From the NCBI RefSeq assembly GCF_032302195.1, contig NZ_CP135275.1:6291501-6355500 (forward strand): a DNA stretch of 64,000 nt, written 5' to 3'. Each line of letters begins with the position of its first letter. The first letter of the stretch is position 1. The notes below the pieces were generated by a model. It searched no databases, was not told where the DNA came from, and saw only the letters and a program-made list of their open reading frames with translations. Position numbers and translations under genes: made by a program. Origin of the DNA: Paenibacillus sp. MMS20-IR301. GTDB lineage: Bacteria > Bacillota > Bacilli > Paenibacillales > Paenibacillaceae. This document shows positions 15,584 through 24,951 of this stretch, piece by piece.

Positions 15584-17134
15584 TTGACTGGACCCAAACG
15601 TACCGCGAAAGTTGCAGTGATTGGCGCAGGACCGGGAGGACTGGCCGCAGCTATGCTGCTTGCCGCCGAAGGATTTGCAGTGGACCTTTACGAGAAGCAG
15701 GAGACGGTTGGCGGAAGATCGGGGGAGCTCAGACTGGGCAGCTACCGGTTTGACCGGGGCGCTACCTTTTTGATGATGCCGCATCTGCTGGAGGAGCTGT
15801 TCGCTCTGGCCGGGCGTTCCGTGCACGATTATGCTGTATTGAAGCCGCTGGATCCGCTGTATTCGCTGCATTTCGGAGATACCGTATTTACCCCCTCAAC
15901 GGATCAGAAGCAGACTGCCGAGGAGATTGAGCGGCTGTTTCCCGGCAATGGCAGCGGCTACCGGCGGTTCATGGCCGACGAGGGCGATAAGCTGGAGCGG
16001 GTGATTCCGCTGCTGCAGCGTCCGTTCCAATCCGTAGGCGATTATATGAAAAAAGATGTACTGCACGCGCTGCCTAAGCTGAATGCCGCAGATAATGTGT
16101 ACAACCGGCTGTCGCGGTATTTTGATGATGAACGGCTGCGTTACTCGTTTACTTTTCAGGCGAAATATCTTGGCATGTCACCCTGGGAATGTCCCGGCAC
16201 ATTTACTATCCTCTCCTACATGGAGCATCGTTACGGCCTGTACCATCCGGTGGGCGGAATTAACCGTGTTCTGCAGGCGATGGCTGAGGTCATTCAGGAG
16301 CATGGCGGGCGGGTGCACACTTCAAGCGGAGTACAGCGGATATTGGTCAAGAACGGGCATGCCGCGGGGCTGCTGCTGGAGAACGGAGACAAGGTGGATG
16401 CGGATTATGTTGTAATCGGAGCAGACTTCGGCTCAGCGATGACGCAGCTGTTCGAGCCTGGCATTCTGAAGAGATATACCCCTAGTAAACTGGCCCGTAA
16501 AAGATATTCCTGCTCAACGGCCATGCTCTATCTGGGCGTCGATGGAGAGGTGGAGCTGGATCATCATTCCGTTCATTTCGCAGCAGACTACCGGCGTAAT
16601 GTCGAGGAGATCACTAAGCTTGGGGTATTATCCGAGGATCCCTCCATCTACGTCCATAATCCGTCAGTGACCGATAAGACGCTGGCACCGCCGGGCAAGT
16701 CCTCGCTCTATGTGCTAATGCCGGTTCCGAACCTGCAGGCCGGAGTGGACTGGCAGGAGGAGGGAGCCGGGGTTGAAGCCCAGATGATGGAACGGCTGCA
16801 GCAGATTCCGCAGCTGGCCGGGCTGAAGGCAAGGGTAGAAGAGCGGCTGTTCTTCTCGCCGCTGGACTGGCAGAGCAAGCTGAATGTATATAACGGTGCG
16901 ACCTTCAATCTGGCGCATAATCTCGGGCAGATGATGCATCTGCGGCCGCACAACACCTTTCAGGAGGTGCGCGGCATCTGGCTGGTCGGAGGCGGAACCC
17001 ATCCGGGCAGCGGCCTGCCGACAATCTTCGAGTCGGCGAAGATCAGTACGCGGCTGCTGCGGGAGCATGACCAGGCTCTGCACGGCAGATTCACCATGCG
17101 GGCCGGCGCTCCCGGTGCGGGGGTTCCGTTATGA
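15584..17134 (+). CDS. crtN: CrtN-type carotenoid desaturase (4,4'-diapophytoene desaturase-like)
   Basis: 516 residues from TTG 15584, which has AAGGAGG at 7 bp. The open frame extends to 15437, but that region holds the promoter. The N-terminal FAD-binding motif is VIGAGPGGLAAAM, then YEKQETVGGRSGE. The C-terminal phytoene-desaturase signature is LVGGGTHPGSGLPTIFESAK. It is the first gene of a seven-gene operon with overlapping stops and starts. Together with CrtM it is likely to introduce double bases of conjugation into 4,4'-diapophytoene, giving diaponeurosporene or diapolycopene. Which of the three CrtN-type proteins does desaturation and which oxidises is inferred only from the first one's CrtN-like C-terminus. 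Confidence 0.85.
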   Translation: MTGPKRTAKVAVIGAGPGGLAAAMLLAAEGFAVDLYEKQETVGGRSGELRLGSYRFDRGATFLMMPHLLEELFALAGRSVHDYAVLKPLDPLYSLHFGDTVFTPSTDQKQTAEEIERLFPGNGSGYRRFMADEGDKLERVIPLLQRPFQSVGDYMKKDVLHALPKLNAADNVYNRLSRYFDDERLRYSFTFQAKYLGMSPWECPGTFTILSYMEHRYGLYHPVGGINRVLQAMAEVIQEHGGRVHTSSGVQRILVKNGHAAGLLLENGDKVDADYVVIGADFGSAMTQLFEPGILKRYTPSKLARKRYSCSTAMLYLGVDGEVELDHHSVHFAADYRRNVEEITKLGVLSEDPSIYVHNPSVTDKTLAPPGKSSLYVLMPVPNLQAGVDWQEEGAGVEAQMMERLQQIPQLAGLKARVEERLFFSPLDWQSKLNVYNGATFNLAHNLGQMMHLRPHNTFQEVRGIWLVGGGTHPGSGLPTIFESAKISTRLLREHDQALHGRFTMRAGAPGAGVPL

Positions 17135-18654
17135 GCCGCGTTGCGATTGTGGGCAGCGGAATCGGCGGACTGACCGCAGCGCTGCTGCTTACCCGGCAGG
17201 GGCACGAGGTTGTAATGTATGAGCGTGCTGCACAGGTAGGCGGGCGTGTCGCTTTTGAAGAAGAGGCGGGCGGCTACCGGATTGACCAAGGGCCGACCAT
17301 CGTACTGCTGCCGGAGATGCTGCTGGATATTCTGGAAGAAGGCGGTTTGCCGCGCAGCAGCCTTACGTTGCTGCGCTGTGATCCGCTCTACCGGGTTCAC
17401 TTCCGGAGCGGCCGCACCTTGACCAAATATGCCGGAGCTGCGAAGCAGGCAGAGGAGATTGAACGGCTGTACCCCGGAGAAGGCAAAGGCTTTCTGCGGT
17501 TTATGAACGACATGTCGCTGCTGTACCCGAAGGGCAGGGCTTCGTTCCTTGAAAGGGGATATAGAAGCAAGCGTGAGTTCTTCAGTCCGGGAAATCTGGC
17601 ACTGATGATCCGCCTGCGTGCATACAGAAGCCTGCGCTCAGCCATCGGGCAATATTTCCGGCATGAGGAGCTCAGGGACGCGTTCTCCCTGCAGAGCCTC
17701 TATATCGGCGGTGCGCCCTTCCGCACACCGGGAATCTACACGATGCTTCCCTATGCGGAGCATGCCTTCGGCATCTGGATGGTGAAGGGCGGGTACGGCA
17801 GGCTTCCGCAGATTATGGCCCGGGAGCTGGAAAGCCGCGGAGTGCCGATTCATACCAGCACAGAAGTAGAGTCGCTGATCGTAGAAGACGGGCACTGCCG
17901 CGGGGTGGCCGTTCAAGGCAGGCAGATTTCCTATGATGCCGTGCTGTATAACGGTGATTTCCCGCATGTGGAGGCATTGCTTCCGGCTGGTCTATTCCAG
18001 CAGGAGAGGAGTGCTGCCGGGATTGCGGCTAAGCCGGGCGGTGCGCCTGACAAACGGCTTCCGCGCGGAAGCTACAAGCCTTCCTCGGGCTGTCTGCTGA
18101 TTTATGCAGGGGCAGCCAAGCGGTGGCCGCAATCTCAGATCCACCAGTTTTTTCTGCCGGACAGCCTGAACCAAAGCCTTCACGAATTGTTTGACCGCGG
18201 GCAGGTTCCTGCAGATTCTTCTTATTATGTATTTAATCCGGTAGTGCTGGATGACAGTGCGGCTCCGCCGGGAGAAAGTGTGCTGTATTTCCTTATTCCT
18301 GTTCCGGCTGTGCCGGATAAGGATTGGGAGCATATCGCTGAAGCATTGGCTGATAAAGTGCTGCGGGATGCCGAAAGCCGGGGTTTTCCGGGGCTAACAG
18401 CCAGTATAGTCTGGCGGAGGCTGAGAACACCGGCGGATGCCCGGAAAGAAGGGCTGTTCGGCGGCGGCAGCTTCGGCATTGCCCCGCTGTTAAGCCAGTC
18501 GGGTGTATTCCGGCCCCAGCCGAAGCCTTATTCCATAAAAGGGCTGTATGCGGCAGGCGCATCCGTGCATCCCGGCGGCGGGGTACCGATTGTTATGCAA
18601 GGCGCAAAGCTGGCAGTCCAAGAATTGATAAAGGAGATGAGCGGTCATGAATGA
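17131..18654 (+). CDS. CrtN-type FAD-dependent carotenoid desaturase/oxidase (second copy)
   Basis: 507 residues. FAD motif VGSGIGGLTAALLL at residues 5-18 with YERAAQVGGR, and C-terminal AAGASVHPGGGVPIVMQGAKLA. Overlaps the first crtN by four bases (ATGA), so it is translationally coupled. It is divergent enough from the first copy to be a separate function rather than a recent duplicate. Firmicute C30 carotenoid clusters often hold several CrtN paralogues that act as desaturase, terminal methyl oxidase (CrtP-like) and aldehyde oxidase. This one cannot be assigned from sequence alone. Confidence 0.85.
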   Translation: MSRVAIVGSGIGGLTAALLLTRQGHEVVMYERAAQVGGRVAFEEEAGGYRIDQGPTIVLLPEMLLDILEEGGLPRSSLTLLRCDPLYRVHFRSGRTLTKYAGAAKQAEEIERLYPGEGKGFLRFMNDMSLLYPKGRASFLERGYRSKREFFSPGNLALMIRLRAYRSLRSAIGQYFRHEELRDAFSLQSLYIGGAPFRTPGIYTMLPYAEHAFGIWMVKGGYGRLPQIMARELESRGVPIHTSTEVESLIVEDGHCRGVAVQGRQISYDAVLYNGDFPHVEALLPAGLFQQERSAAGIAAKPGGAPDKRLPRGSYKPSSGCLLIYAGAAKRWPQSQIHQFFLPDSLNQSLHELFDRGQVPADSSYYVFNPVVLDDSAAPPGESVLYFLIPVPAVPDKDWEHIAEALADKVLRDAESRGFPGLTASIVWRRLRTPADARKEGLFGGGSFGIAPLLSQSGVFRPQPKPYSIKGLYAAGASVHPGGGVPIVMQGAKLAVQELIKEMSGHE

Positions 18655-19504
18655 ACGGATATTGCAGCAATGTGAAGAATTAATGAAAAAGGGGTCCACT
18701 TCATTTCATAAGGCATTTGATGTTCTGCCAAGCCCCAGGCGTGAAGCAGTACATGTTATTTATGCCTTTTGCCGGATTATTGATGACAGTGTGGATGAGC
18801 CCGGCCAATCGCCGTACAGCATTCATGAACTGATGGCGCATTTCAGCAACCTGGAGCAGGCGGAAGGCCATTTTATCTGGCCGGCGCTGCGCTGGCTGTT
18901 CAGCAGCTTCCCGCAGCTGCGGCAGGAGCCGTTCCAGCTGCAGATGGAAGGCCAGCTCAGGGATCTCTCTTTTACCCAGTACCAAAGTATGCAGCAACTG
19001 GAGAGCTATTGTTATCTCGTGGCCGGGACTGTCGGTGAGATGCTGCTGCCCGTTCTGCGCGAGGACCAGAATGAAGCTGCGCAGGCTGCAGGGATATCAC
19101 TGGGCATCGGCATGCAGCTAGTCAATATTATCCGCGATGTCGGCGAGGACCTGCGGCGGGGGCGGAGATATGTGCCGCTGGAAGTGATGGAGAGGAACGG
19201 CTACAGCCAGCAGGAGCTTGAGAATGGAGAAATCAATGAGCAGTTTATCGCTGTGCTTCATGAACTCAAGGCAGAGGCGCTTAAGCAGTTTGAAAAAGGC
19301 CTGGTGAATGTGCATACGTATCCTTGGGAGAGCGGTCTGGCGATTGAACTTGCAGCCTCCTTCTATGCCGCCATTCTCGATGCTGTGGAGGCGGACGGCT
19401 ATGACGTATTCCGCAAGCGGTCATATGTCAGTGATGAAGCGAAGCTCCGGCTGTTCCGGCGCGTGGTAGTACGCTACACCGGTGTACAAACTGTGGTGGT
19501 GTAA
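18647..19504 (+). CDS. crtM: 4,4'-diapophytoene synthase / squalene-phytoene synthase family
   Basis: 285 residues, the usual length. The two Asp-rich prenyl diphosphate-binding motifs are D46-D-S-V-D50 and D164-V-G-E-D168, in FCRIIDDSVDE and NIIRDVGEDLRRGRRYVP. Head-to-head condensation of two farnesyl diphosphates to C30 4,4'-diapophytoene is expected in a Firmicute; a C40 (GGPP) substrate is not excluded. It overlaps the preceding gene by eight bases, with AAGGAG ten bases upstream of ATG. Confidence 0.92.
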   Translation: MNERILQQCEELMKKGSTSFHKAFDVLPSPRREAVHVIYAFCRIIDDSVDEPGQSPYSIHELMAHFSNLEQAEGHFIWPALRWLFSSFPQLRQEPFQLQMEGQLRDLSFTQYQSMQQLESYCYLVAGTVGEMLLPVLREDQNEAAQAAGISLGIGMQLVNIIRDVGEDLRRGRRYVPLEVMERNGYSQQELENGEINEQFIAVLHELKAEALKQFEKGLVNVHTYPWESGLAIELAASFYAAILDAVEADGYDVFRKRSYVSDEAKLRLFRRVVVRYTGVQTVVV

Positions 19505-19506
19505 GC

Positions 19507-20292
19507 ATGATCAGAACCCTTTTTTGGATCTGGTATACCATCGGCGCTCTGCTGCTGATCTGGTTCGGGATTCCGGAAAGCCTGCGTTTCTCTAGCGGTT
19601 TGTTTCTCGTGTTCTATGCAGCGTATGCCATGGATTTACTATCGAAGGGTGAGGCCCGGCCTTTCATGTCTGACTGGTCAGTCAGTAAAGAGGGCTTCCG
19701 GTGCAATATCCCTATCTGGTACGCTGCCGGCCTGATTTGGCTTGGAGGAATGGCTGTCGAATGGGTGGGGGTTCATACCGGAAAACTGTTTGGGGAATAT
19801 AGTTACTCTACCGTACTTGGGCCTTTGTTATCCGGCGTACCGGTTACGCTCGGTTTCGCCTGGATCGCGGTAGTGTGTAACGCTGCACTAATCAGCTATG
19901 ATTTCGGACTGCGCGGCCTACGCCTGCGGCTGCTGAGGGCGGCGCAGGTCGGCTGCTGGACAGTGCTGCTGGATCTGGTGCTTGACCCGGTGGCCCATGC
20001 CAGGGGCTTCTGGAACTGGGAAGGCGGCGGGGGCTTCTATTATGTGCCCTGGAGCAATTTCGGCGGCTGGCTGATTGCCGGTGCCGCCTTGTCTCTGCTG
20101 TTACCGGCTGTACCCGTTACCCGTACCGCTGCCCGCCGGGGGACGCGCCTATATCAGGCCGTATTGATTTTGTTTGGCCTCATAAGCCTTACAGAGGGCT
20201 TACCGGTCTGTGCAATTATCGCCGGAGCGGGCAGCGCTCTGGCTGAAGGGAGCTTGCGTTATGCTGGAGGCCGCCAAGTCGGGAAGCTTTGA
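19507..20292 (+). CDS. CruF-like carotenoid hydratase (carotenoid biosynthesis membrane protein)
   Basis: 261 residues, about seven hydrophobic segments. The region GKLFGEYSYSTVLGPLLSGVP, the segment LDLVLDPVAHARGFWNWEGG and YYVPWSNFGGWLIAG match the CruF / bisanhydrobacterioruberin hydratase family (formerly DUF422). CruF adds water across the C-1',2' double bond of acyclic carotenoid ends, giving a tertiary hydroxyl that can be glycosylated. It starts two bases after the crtM stop. Its 3' end overlaps the acyltransferase gene by 32 bp. Presence of a hydratase beside CrtN/CrtM enzymes suggests a hydroxylated C30 product. Confidence 0.82.
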   Translation: MIRTLFWIWYTIGALLLIWFGIPESLRFSSGLFLVFYAAYAMDLLSKGEARPFMSDWSVSKEGFRCNIPIWYAAGLIWLGGMAVEWVGVHTGKLFGEYSYSTVLGPLLSGVPVTLGFAWIAVVCNAALISYDFGLRGLRLRLLRAAQVGCWTVLLDLVLDPVAHARGFWNWEGGGGFYYVPWSNFGGWLIAGAALSLLLPAVPVTRTAARRGTRLYQAVLILFGLISLTEGLPVCAIIAGAGSALAEGSLRYAGGRQVGKL

Positions 20293-21004
20293 CCGCTTGT
20301 TCTACCGCTATAATTCACTTTACTTGCTGCGCAGGCATTTTCATTCCATTGGAATCAGCGGAGAATTGCAGCCCCCGGCGGCCGCAGGCAGAGGCATCTT
20401 CTACCTGATGAACCACAGCTCGTGGTGGGATGGCCTGCTCGCATACCATGCAGCAGGGAAGCTGCCCGGAAGCAGGCATTATTTCATGATGGAAGAGGAG
20501 CAGCTGCGCAAATATGCCTTCTTCCGGAGGCTTGGCGCTTATTCCATTAACCCTGGCAGTCCGGGAGATTCGCGGGCTTCCCTGCGTTATACGGCCGGGC
20601 TGCTGCAGGCGGGAGAGCGGGTCTGGATGTATCCGGAAGGTGAAATTCTGCCGCTGGAGCACCGTCCGCTGAGCTTGAAAGAAGGGGCTGCCCTGGTTCT
20701 ACGGCTCAGTCCGCAGGCTGCCGTAGTGCCGGTAACGCTGTATCACGGCTTGTTCCGTCATACCAAACCGGAGGCAACCCTGCTGGCTGGTGATCCGCTG
20801 ATCTTCCCTTGGGCGGGGATGGAACGTGCAGATATTGCCCGCAGACTTGAGGCTGTTCTCAGTGAACAGCTGGAGGCGCACCGCAGCAGGATTGTTAATA
20901 ATCGGGGCTATATGCCGGCCGAATTCAAGCCGCTCCTTAGGAAGGGGAGGTCAACCCATGAATGGTATGATCTCCTGCGGCGGGGCGGGAGGAGCCAGTC
21001 ATGA
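20261..21004 (+). CDS. PlsC-like acyltransferase of the carotenoid operon
   Basis: 247 residues. The HX4D catalytic motif is NHSSWWD (near residue 51), and the second conserved block is WMYPEGEIL (PEG near residue 127). These are typical of lysophospholipid/glycerol-3-phosphate acyltransferase-fold enzymes. ATG 20261 has AAGGGAG at 8 bp; a longer frame would lie entirely inside cruF. By position it probably acylates the sugar of the glycosylated carotenoid, as CruD or CrtO do, though it is not related in sequence to the small staphylococcal CrtO. A role on a phospholipid is the alternative. Confidence 0.8.
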   Translation: MLEAAKSGSFDRLFYRYNSLYLLRRHFHSIGISGELQPPAAAGRGIFYLMNHSSWWDGLLAYHAAGKLPGSRHYFMMEEEQLRKYAFFRRLGAYSINPGSPGDSRASLRYTAGLLQAGERVWMYPEGEILPLEHRPLSLKEGAALVLRLSPQAAVVPVTLYHGLFRHTKPEATLLAGDPLIFPWAGMERADIARRLEAVLSEQLEAHRSRIVNNRGYMPAEFKPLLRKGRSTHEWYDLLRRGGRSQS

Positions 21005-22158
21005 TCATCGTCTTGCAGATTATAACCGGTATGCTGCTGCTCCAGCTGCTGTTTGCGTTATGGAATGCAGCGCAGCTGCCGAAGCTGGGGGCTGGAGCGG
21101 ACCAGAGTGTTCCAGAAGCGCTCCCGGTGAAGGCCGCTCCAGAAGGACGGCGCTTGTCGGTGCTGATTCCCGCCCGGAATGAGGCGCATAATATTGCCAA
21201 TTGTCTTTCCTCAGTGCTGGCCTGCAGCAAGGGCGGAATCGGACCGGAGATTATCGTGCTGGATGATTCCTCATCAGACGGAACCGGGGCGGTTGCTGCT
21301 GCGGCCGGGGGAGTAAGAGTGCAGGTTCTGCAGGGTCAGGAGCTGCCGGAAGGCTGGCTGGGCAAATCCCATGCCTGCGCTCAGCTCGCCAAGGCAGCAG
21401 AAGGCGAATGGCTGCTGTTTCTGGATGCCGATGTCCGCCTGCAGCCGCCCGCTCTGCAGGCTGCCCTCTCCACGGCCTATGCCCAGGGAGGCGGCATGGT
21501 CACGGGATTTCCCCGGCAGGATACCGGGACATGGCTGGAGCGGCTGGTTGTTCCCCTGATGGTCTTTACAGTTATCTGCCATCTGCCGGTTCCGCTCGTC
21601 CGCGGTTCAAGGGACCCGCGTTTTGTTGCGGCCCACGGCGGCTTCATTCTGATCCACCGGGACTGCTACGCCCGCTGCGGTGGCCATGAAGCGATCCGCA
21701 GTGAACTGGTGGATGACATGGCACTGGCGCGGGCGGTGAAGCGGGCGGGAGAGCCTGTGTGCCTCGCAGATATTACAGACTACGTAAGGGTGAGGATGTA
21801 CCGCAGCGCAGGCGAAGTATGGAACGGCTACCGCAAAAATATTTACGCCGGCACCGGCCGCAGCCCCCTGCTGCTTCTGGCTGTACTTATAATGTACTTC
21901 TTATTCTACCTGCTGCCGCCGGCAGCAGTTCTGTATTATTGCCTGACCGGGCAGCCGGGCGCTGCACTTCTGCCGGCGGCGGCTGTGCTAACCGGGATTG
22001 CCATCAAGCGGATCAGTGATGCTGCCGGCAGACAGCCGGTCTGGTTCTGCTTCCTTCTGCCGGCCGGCATATTCTGCTTATCTCTGATTGCAGCAGCATC
22101 CTGGCGCGGAAGCGGGTCCCGCCGGGGCTACGAATGGAAAGGAAGGCGTTATTCATGA
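21001..22158 (+). CDS. glycosyltransferase family 2, carotenoid glycosyltransferase-like (CrtQ/CruG-like)
   Basis: 385 residues. An N-terminal membrane helix is followed by a GT-A catalytic domain with VLIPARNEAHNI, VLDDSSSDGT, LFLDADVRL (the DXD metal motif) and ELVDDMALARAVKRAG (acceptor base region). Three hydrophobic segments follow at the C-terminus (about residues 293-370). The plan matches CrtQ and CruG carotenoid glycosyltransferases. It starts on an ATGA overlap with the acyltransferase and ends on an ATGA overlap with the third CrtN-type gene. It probably transfers glucose from UDP-glucose to a hydroxyl or carboxyl end of the carotenoid. Confidence 0.82.
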   Translation: MIIVLQIITGMLLLQLLFALWNAAQLPKLGAGADQSVPEALPVKAAPEGRRLSVLIPARNEAHNIANCLSSVLACSKGGIGPEIIVLDDSSSDGTGAVAAAAGGVRVQVLQGQELPEGWLGKSHACAQLAKAAEGEWLLFLDADVRLQPPALQAALSTAYAQGGGMVTGFPRQDTGTWLERLVVPLMVFTVICHLPVPLVRGSRDPRFVAAHGGFILIHRDCYARCGGHEAIRSELVDDMALARAVKRAGEPVCLADITDYVRVRMYRSAGEVWNGYRKNIYAGTGRSPLLLLAVLIMYFLFYLLPPAAVLYYCLTGQPGAALLPAAAVLTGIAIKRISDAAGRQPVWFCFLLPAGIFCLSLIAAASWRGSGSRRGYEWKGRRYS

Positions 22159-23630
22159 AACCGAAAGCTGTAATTATCGGTGCCGGCTTCGGGGGGCTGT
22201 CCTGTGCGGTAACACTGGCCGTCAAAGGCTGGGAAGTAACTGTGCTGGAACGGCAGGAGCAGCCGGGCGGCAAGCTGCAGCGGGTAGAGGCGGGAGGATA
22301 CATGTTCGACCGTGGCCCGAGTACCATTACCATGCCGCATGCTTTCCGCTCACTGTATGAGCTTGCCGGAACCCGCATGGAGAAGTACGTGCAGCTGTAT
22401 GAGCTGGAGCCGCGCACGCGGAATGTGTTTGCTGACGGCAAGACCGTCGACTTCTCGCGGAATACCGGGGCGATGCAGGAGCAGATTGCCGCCTACAGCT
22501 CACGCGACGCTGCGCGGTACCCGGAGTTTCTGGCCGAAGCGGCACAGCTGTACCGGCTCAGCGAGAAGCAGTTTCTGAACAGGCTGCTGCTGTCCTGGAG
22601 GGATAAACTATCACCGTCCCTCGCGCGGGATTTGCTGCGCACAAGGCCCTTTGTCAGTCTGCATGCCTTGCTGCTAAGGTATTTCAGCCATCCGAATACC
22701 CTGGCTATGCTGGGCCGTTATGCCACCTATGTCGGCTCCTCGCCCTACCTTGCCCCTTCGATATTTGCCATGCTTGGACACGTGGAGATTATGGAGGGGG
22801 TATACGGTGTCAGGGGCGGAACCTATGAGCTAATCAGAGGCTTAACTGCACTGGCCCGTGAACTGGGCGTTCAGCTGGTTACAGGCACGGAGGTTACCCG
22901 GATTTCAGTCGTATCCGGTGCTGTGGAAGGCGTCGATACGGCGCAGGGATTCTATCCGGCGGCGACAGTCATCGCTGGCGGTGATGTGCTGAGCATGAAC
23001 CGGATGCTGCTGCCCGAAGCGGACCGTCCGCGGATGACGAACCGCCGGATCGAGGCCTATGAGCCCTCCCTGTCAGGCTTGATAACGCTGGCGGGAGTGC
23101 CGCGCACCTATGCCGGTCTGCTGCATCATACCGTATTTTTTCCTGAGCATTATGAGCAGGAATTCAAGGATATCTTTGAGCATAAACGCCCTCCGCAGCA
23201 GCCTGCGGTCTATGTATGCCACTCGGGCTACTCCGAGCCCGGGCTGGCGCCGCCTGGCGGCAGCAATCTATTTATACTGGCTAATGCGCCGTACTTGAGT
23301 CCTGCCTGTGACTGGAGCGAAGAAGCTTCCGAATACGGGGAACGTGTACTGTCGGTGCTGGAGGGTCATGGCATTACAGGTCTGTCCGGAGCGGATGTCC
23401 TGCAGCGCTATACCCCGCAGGATATATCCGCTGATACTTTGGCCCACCGCGGGGCCATCTACGGCATATCCTCAAATTCAGTCCGGCAAACCTTCTTCCG
23501 CCCCGCCAACCGCTCGAAGGATGTTAAAGGGCTTTGGTATGTGGGCGGAACGACGCATCCCGGCGGCGGGACCCCGGTAGTGTCATTATCGGGAAGGCTG
23601 GTAGGTGAATTTATTGCCGGCCTGCGTTAA
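22155..23630 (+). CDS. CrtN-type carotenoid oxidase/desaturase (third copy, CrtP-like)
   Basis: 491 residues. FAD motif IIGAGFGGLSCAV with LERQEQPGGKL, and C-terminal YVGGTTHPGGGTPVVSLSGR. The tail with THPGGGTP resembles CrtP-type terminal oxidases, so oxidation of the end methyl groups is a reasonable guess. ATG 22155 was chosen over an in-frame ATG at 22134 because it gives an ATGA overlap and has GGAAGG at a proper distance. It is the last gene of the operon. A CCGCCT/AGGCGG hairpin follows. No separate aldehyde dehydrogenase is present in the cluster. Confidence 0.83.
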   Translation: MKPKAVIIGAGFGGLSCAVTLAVKGWEVTVLERQEQPGGKLQRVEAGGYMFDRGPSTITMPHAFRSLYELAGTRMEKYVQLYELEPRTRNVFADGKTVDFSRNTGAMQEQIAAYSSRDAARYPEFLAEAAQLYRLSEKQFLNRLLLSWRDKLSPSLARDLLRTRPFVSLHALLLRYFSHPNTLAMLGRYATYVGSSPYLAPSIFAMLGHVEIMEGVYGVRGGTYELIRGLTALARELGVQLVTGTEVTRISVVSGAVEGVDTAQGFYPAATVIAGGDVLSMNRMLLPEADRPRMTNRRIEAYEPSLSGLITLAGVPRTYAGLLHHTVFFPEHYEQEFKDIFEHKRPPQQPAVYVCHSGYSEPGLAPPGGSNLFILANAPYLSPACDWSEEASEYGERVLSVLEGHGITGLSGADVLQRYTPQDISADTLAHRGAIYGISSNSVRQTFFRPANRSKDVKGLWYVGGTTHPGGGTPVVSLSGRLVGEFIAGLR

Positions 23631-23643
23631 AATCAGCGTGAAT

Positions 23644-23668
23644 CCGCCTGCTGGCAACGGTTAGGCGG
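23644..23668 (+). terminator. possible terminator after the crt operon
   Basis: CCGCCT (23644-23649) pairs with AGGCGG (23663-23668) across a 13-base loop. The T-tract after it (TCTTGTG) is poor, so some read-through into fni is possible. Confidence 0.4.
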
Positions 23669-23676
23669 TCTTGTGC

Positions 23677-23682
23677 TATAAT
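23677..23682 (+). promoter_or_regulatory. -10 box upstream of fni
   Basis: A perfect TATAAT preceded by TGTGC; the -35 region is weak. It would give fni a promoter independent of the crt operon. Confidence 0.45.
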
Positions 23683-23769
23683 GAAATGTACTTGCGCTTA
23701 AACAGCAGATTAGTGGCGCCTCTCGCTACCCGACATATATAAATAAAGGTTAGAACGGAGGAAGACAGC

Positions 23770-24909
23770 ATGAATCAGATGCCGCAGGACGGTGAGCTGC
23801 AGAATTCAGGGAAGCAGCCGGACACACGCGCGGAGTCAGAGCCGCAGGCTGCCGGCGCTTCAGGCCATAAATCCCTGCTGCCTGACTCCAGAACAGGGGA
23901 ACGGAAGATTGAGCATGTACGCCTCTGCCTGAACGAAGATGTGGCGGCAAGCGGAATCACGACCGGCTTCGAGCAGTACCGCTTCCGGCATAATGCGCTG
24001 CCGGAGCTGAACTTTGCAGACATCTCGCTGAGCGCGGAATTTCTCGGGCGGGAGCTGCGCACACCGCTGCTGATCAGCTCCATGACCGGCGGGAGCCAGG
24101 CTACCGGGCATATTAATGCCCGGCTCGCCGAAGCGGCAGAGCGCCGGGGCTGGGCGCTTGGTGTCGGATCGGTCCGGGCCGCTGTTGAGCGTGCGGAGCT
24201 GGCTTCCACCTTCCAGGTGCGTGACAAGGCTCCTACAATTCCGGTGATTGCCAACGTCGGGGCGGTACAGCTCTCTTACGGCTTTGGTGTGGACGAATGC
24301 CGCCGGGCTGTGGAGATTGCCGGAGCGGACTGGCTGGTACTGCATCTGAACGGCTTGCAGGAGGTGTTCCAGCCGGAGGGGGATACCGGCTTCGCCTCGC
24401 TGCTTGAGCGGATAGCGGAGCTATGCCGGAAGCTCGAAGTGCCGGTCGGCGTGAAAGAGGTCGGCTGGGGCATCGACGGAGAAACTGCCGGCCTGCTGTA
24501 TCAGGCCGGCGCTTCCTTTATCGACGTCGCCGGAGCGGGCGGTACCTCCTGGAGCCAGGTGGAGAAGTTCCGCAGCAGCGACCCGGTGCGGCGTGCAGCG
24601 GCGGAAGCTTTCGCGGACTGGGGCATTCCGACGGCGGAATGCATTGCCGAGGTGCGGGCAGCCGCTCCTCAAGGCGCACTTATCGGCAGCGGCGGGCTGA
24701 AGCACGGCGTAGATGCTGCGAAGGCGCTGGCGCTTGGCGCCGATCTGGCCGGCTTCGGGCGGAATCTGCTCGGCCCGGCAGTGGCATCCGAGGAAGCGCT
24801 GGATCAGGCGCTGGCCCAGGCGGAGCTTGAGCTGCGGACGGTGATGTTCGGCATTGGCGCACCTGATATTAAGGCACTGCGCGGAACCCGCCGCCTGGTC
24901 CGGAAGTAA
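23770..24909 (+). CDS. fni: type 2 isopentenyl-diphosphate delta-isomerase
   Basis: 379 residues. FMN-dependent IDI-2: TIM-barrel with [10 protein letters not shown] at the start of the core, MTGG (ISSMTGGS), [21 protein letters not shown] and GSGGLKHG, all conserved in the family. It interconverts IPP and DMAPP, the precursors of farnesyl diphosphate. The first ~40 residues are a non-conserved hydrophilic extension compared with the ~340-residue enzymes. GGAGGA lies before the ATG. Position immediately after the crt operon suggests precursor supply to carotenoid synthesis, although no CarH-type operator precedes it. Confidence 0.95.
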   Translation: MNQMPQDGELQNSGKQPDTRAESEPQAAGASGHKSLLPDSRTGERKIEHVRLCLNEDVAASGITTGFEQYRFRHNALPELNFADISLSAEFLGRELRTPLLISSMTGGSQATGHINARLAEAAERRGWALGVGSVRAAVERAELASTFQVRDKAPTIPVIANVGAVQLSYGFGVDECRRAVEIAGADWLVLHLNGLQEVFQPEGDTGFASLLERIAELCRKLEVPVGVKEVGWGIDGETAGLLYQAGASFIDVAGAGGTSWSQVEKFRSSDPVRRAAAEAFADWGIPTAECIAEVRAAAPQGALIGSGGLKHGVDAAKALALGADLAGFGRNLLGPAVASEEALDQALAQAELELRTVMFGIGAPDIKALRGTRRLVRK

Positions 24910-24951
24910 GAGCAAGCTGATGATTACGGAAGTAGAGGAAGGGCTAAAATC

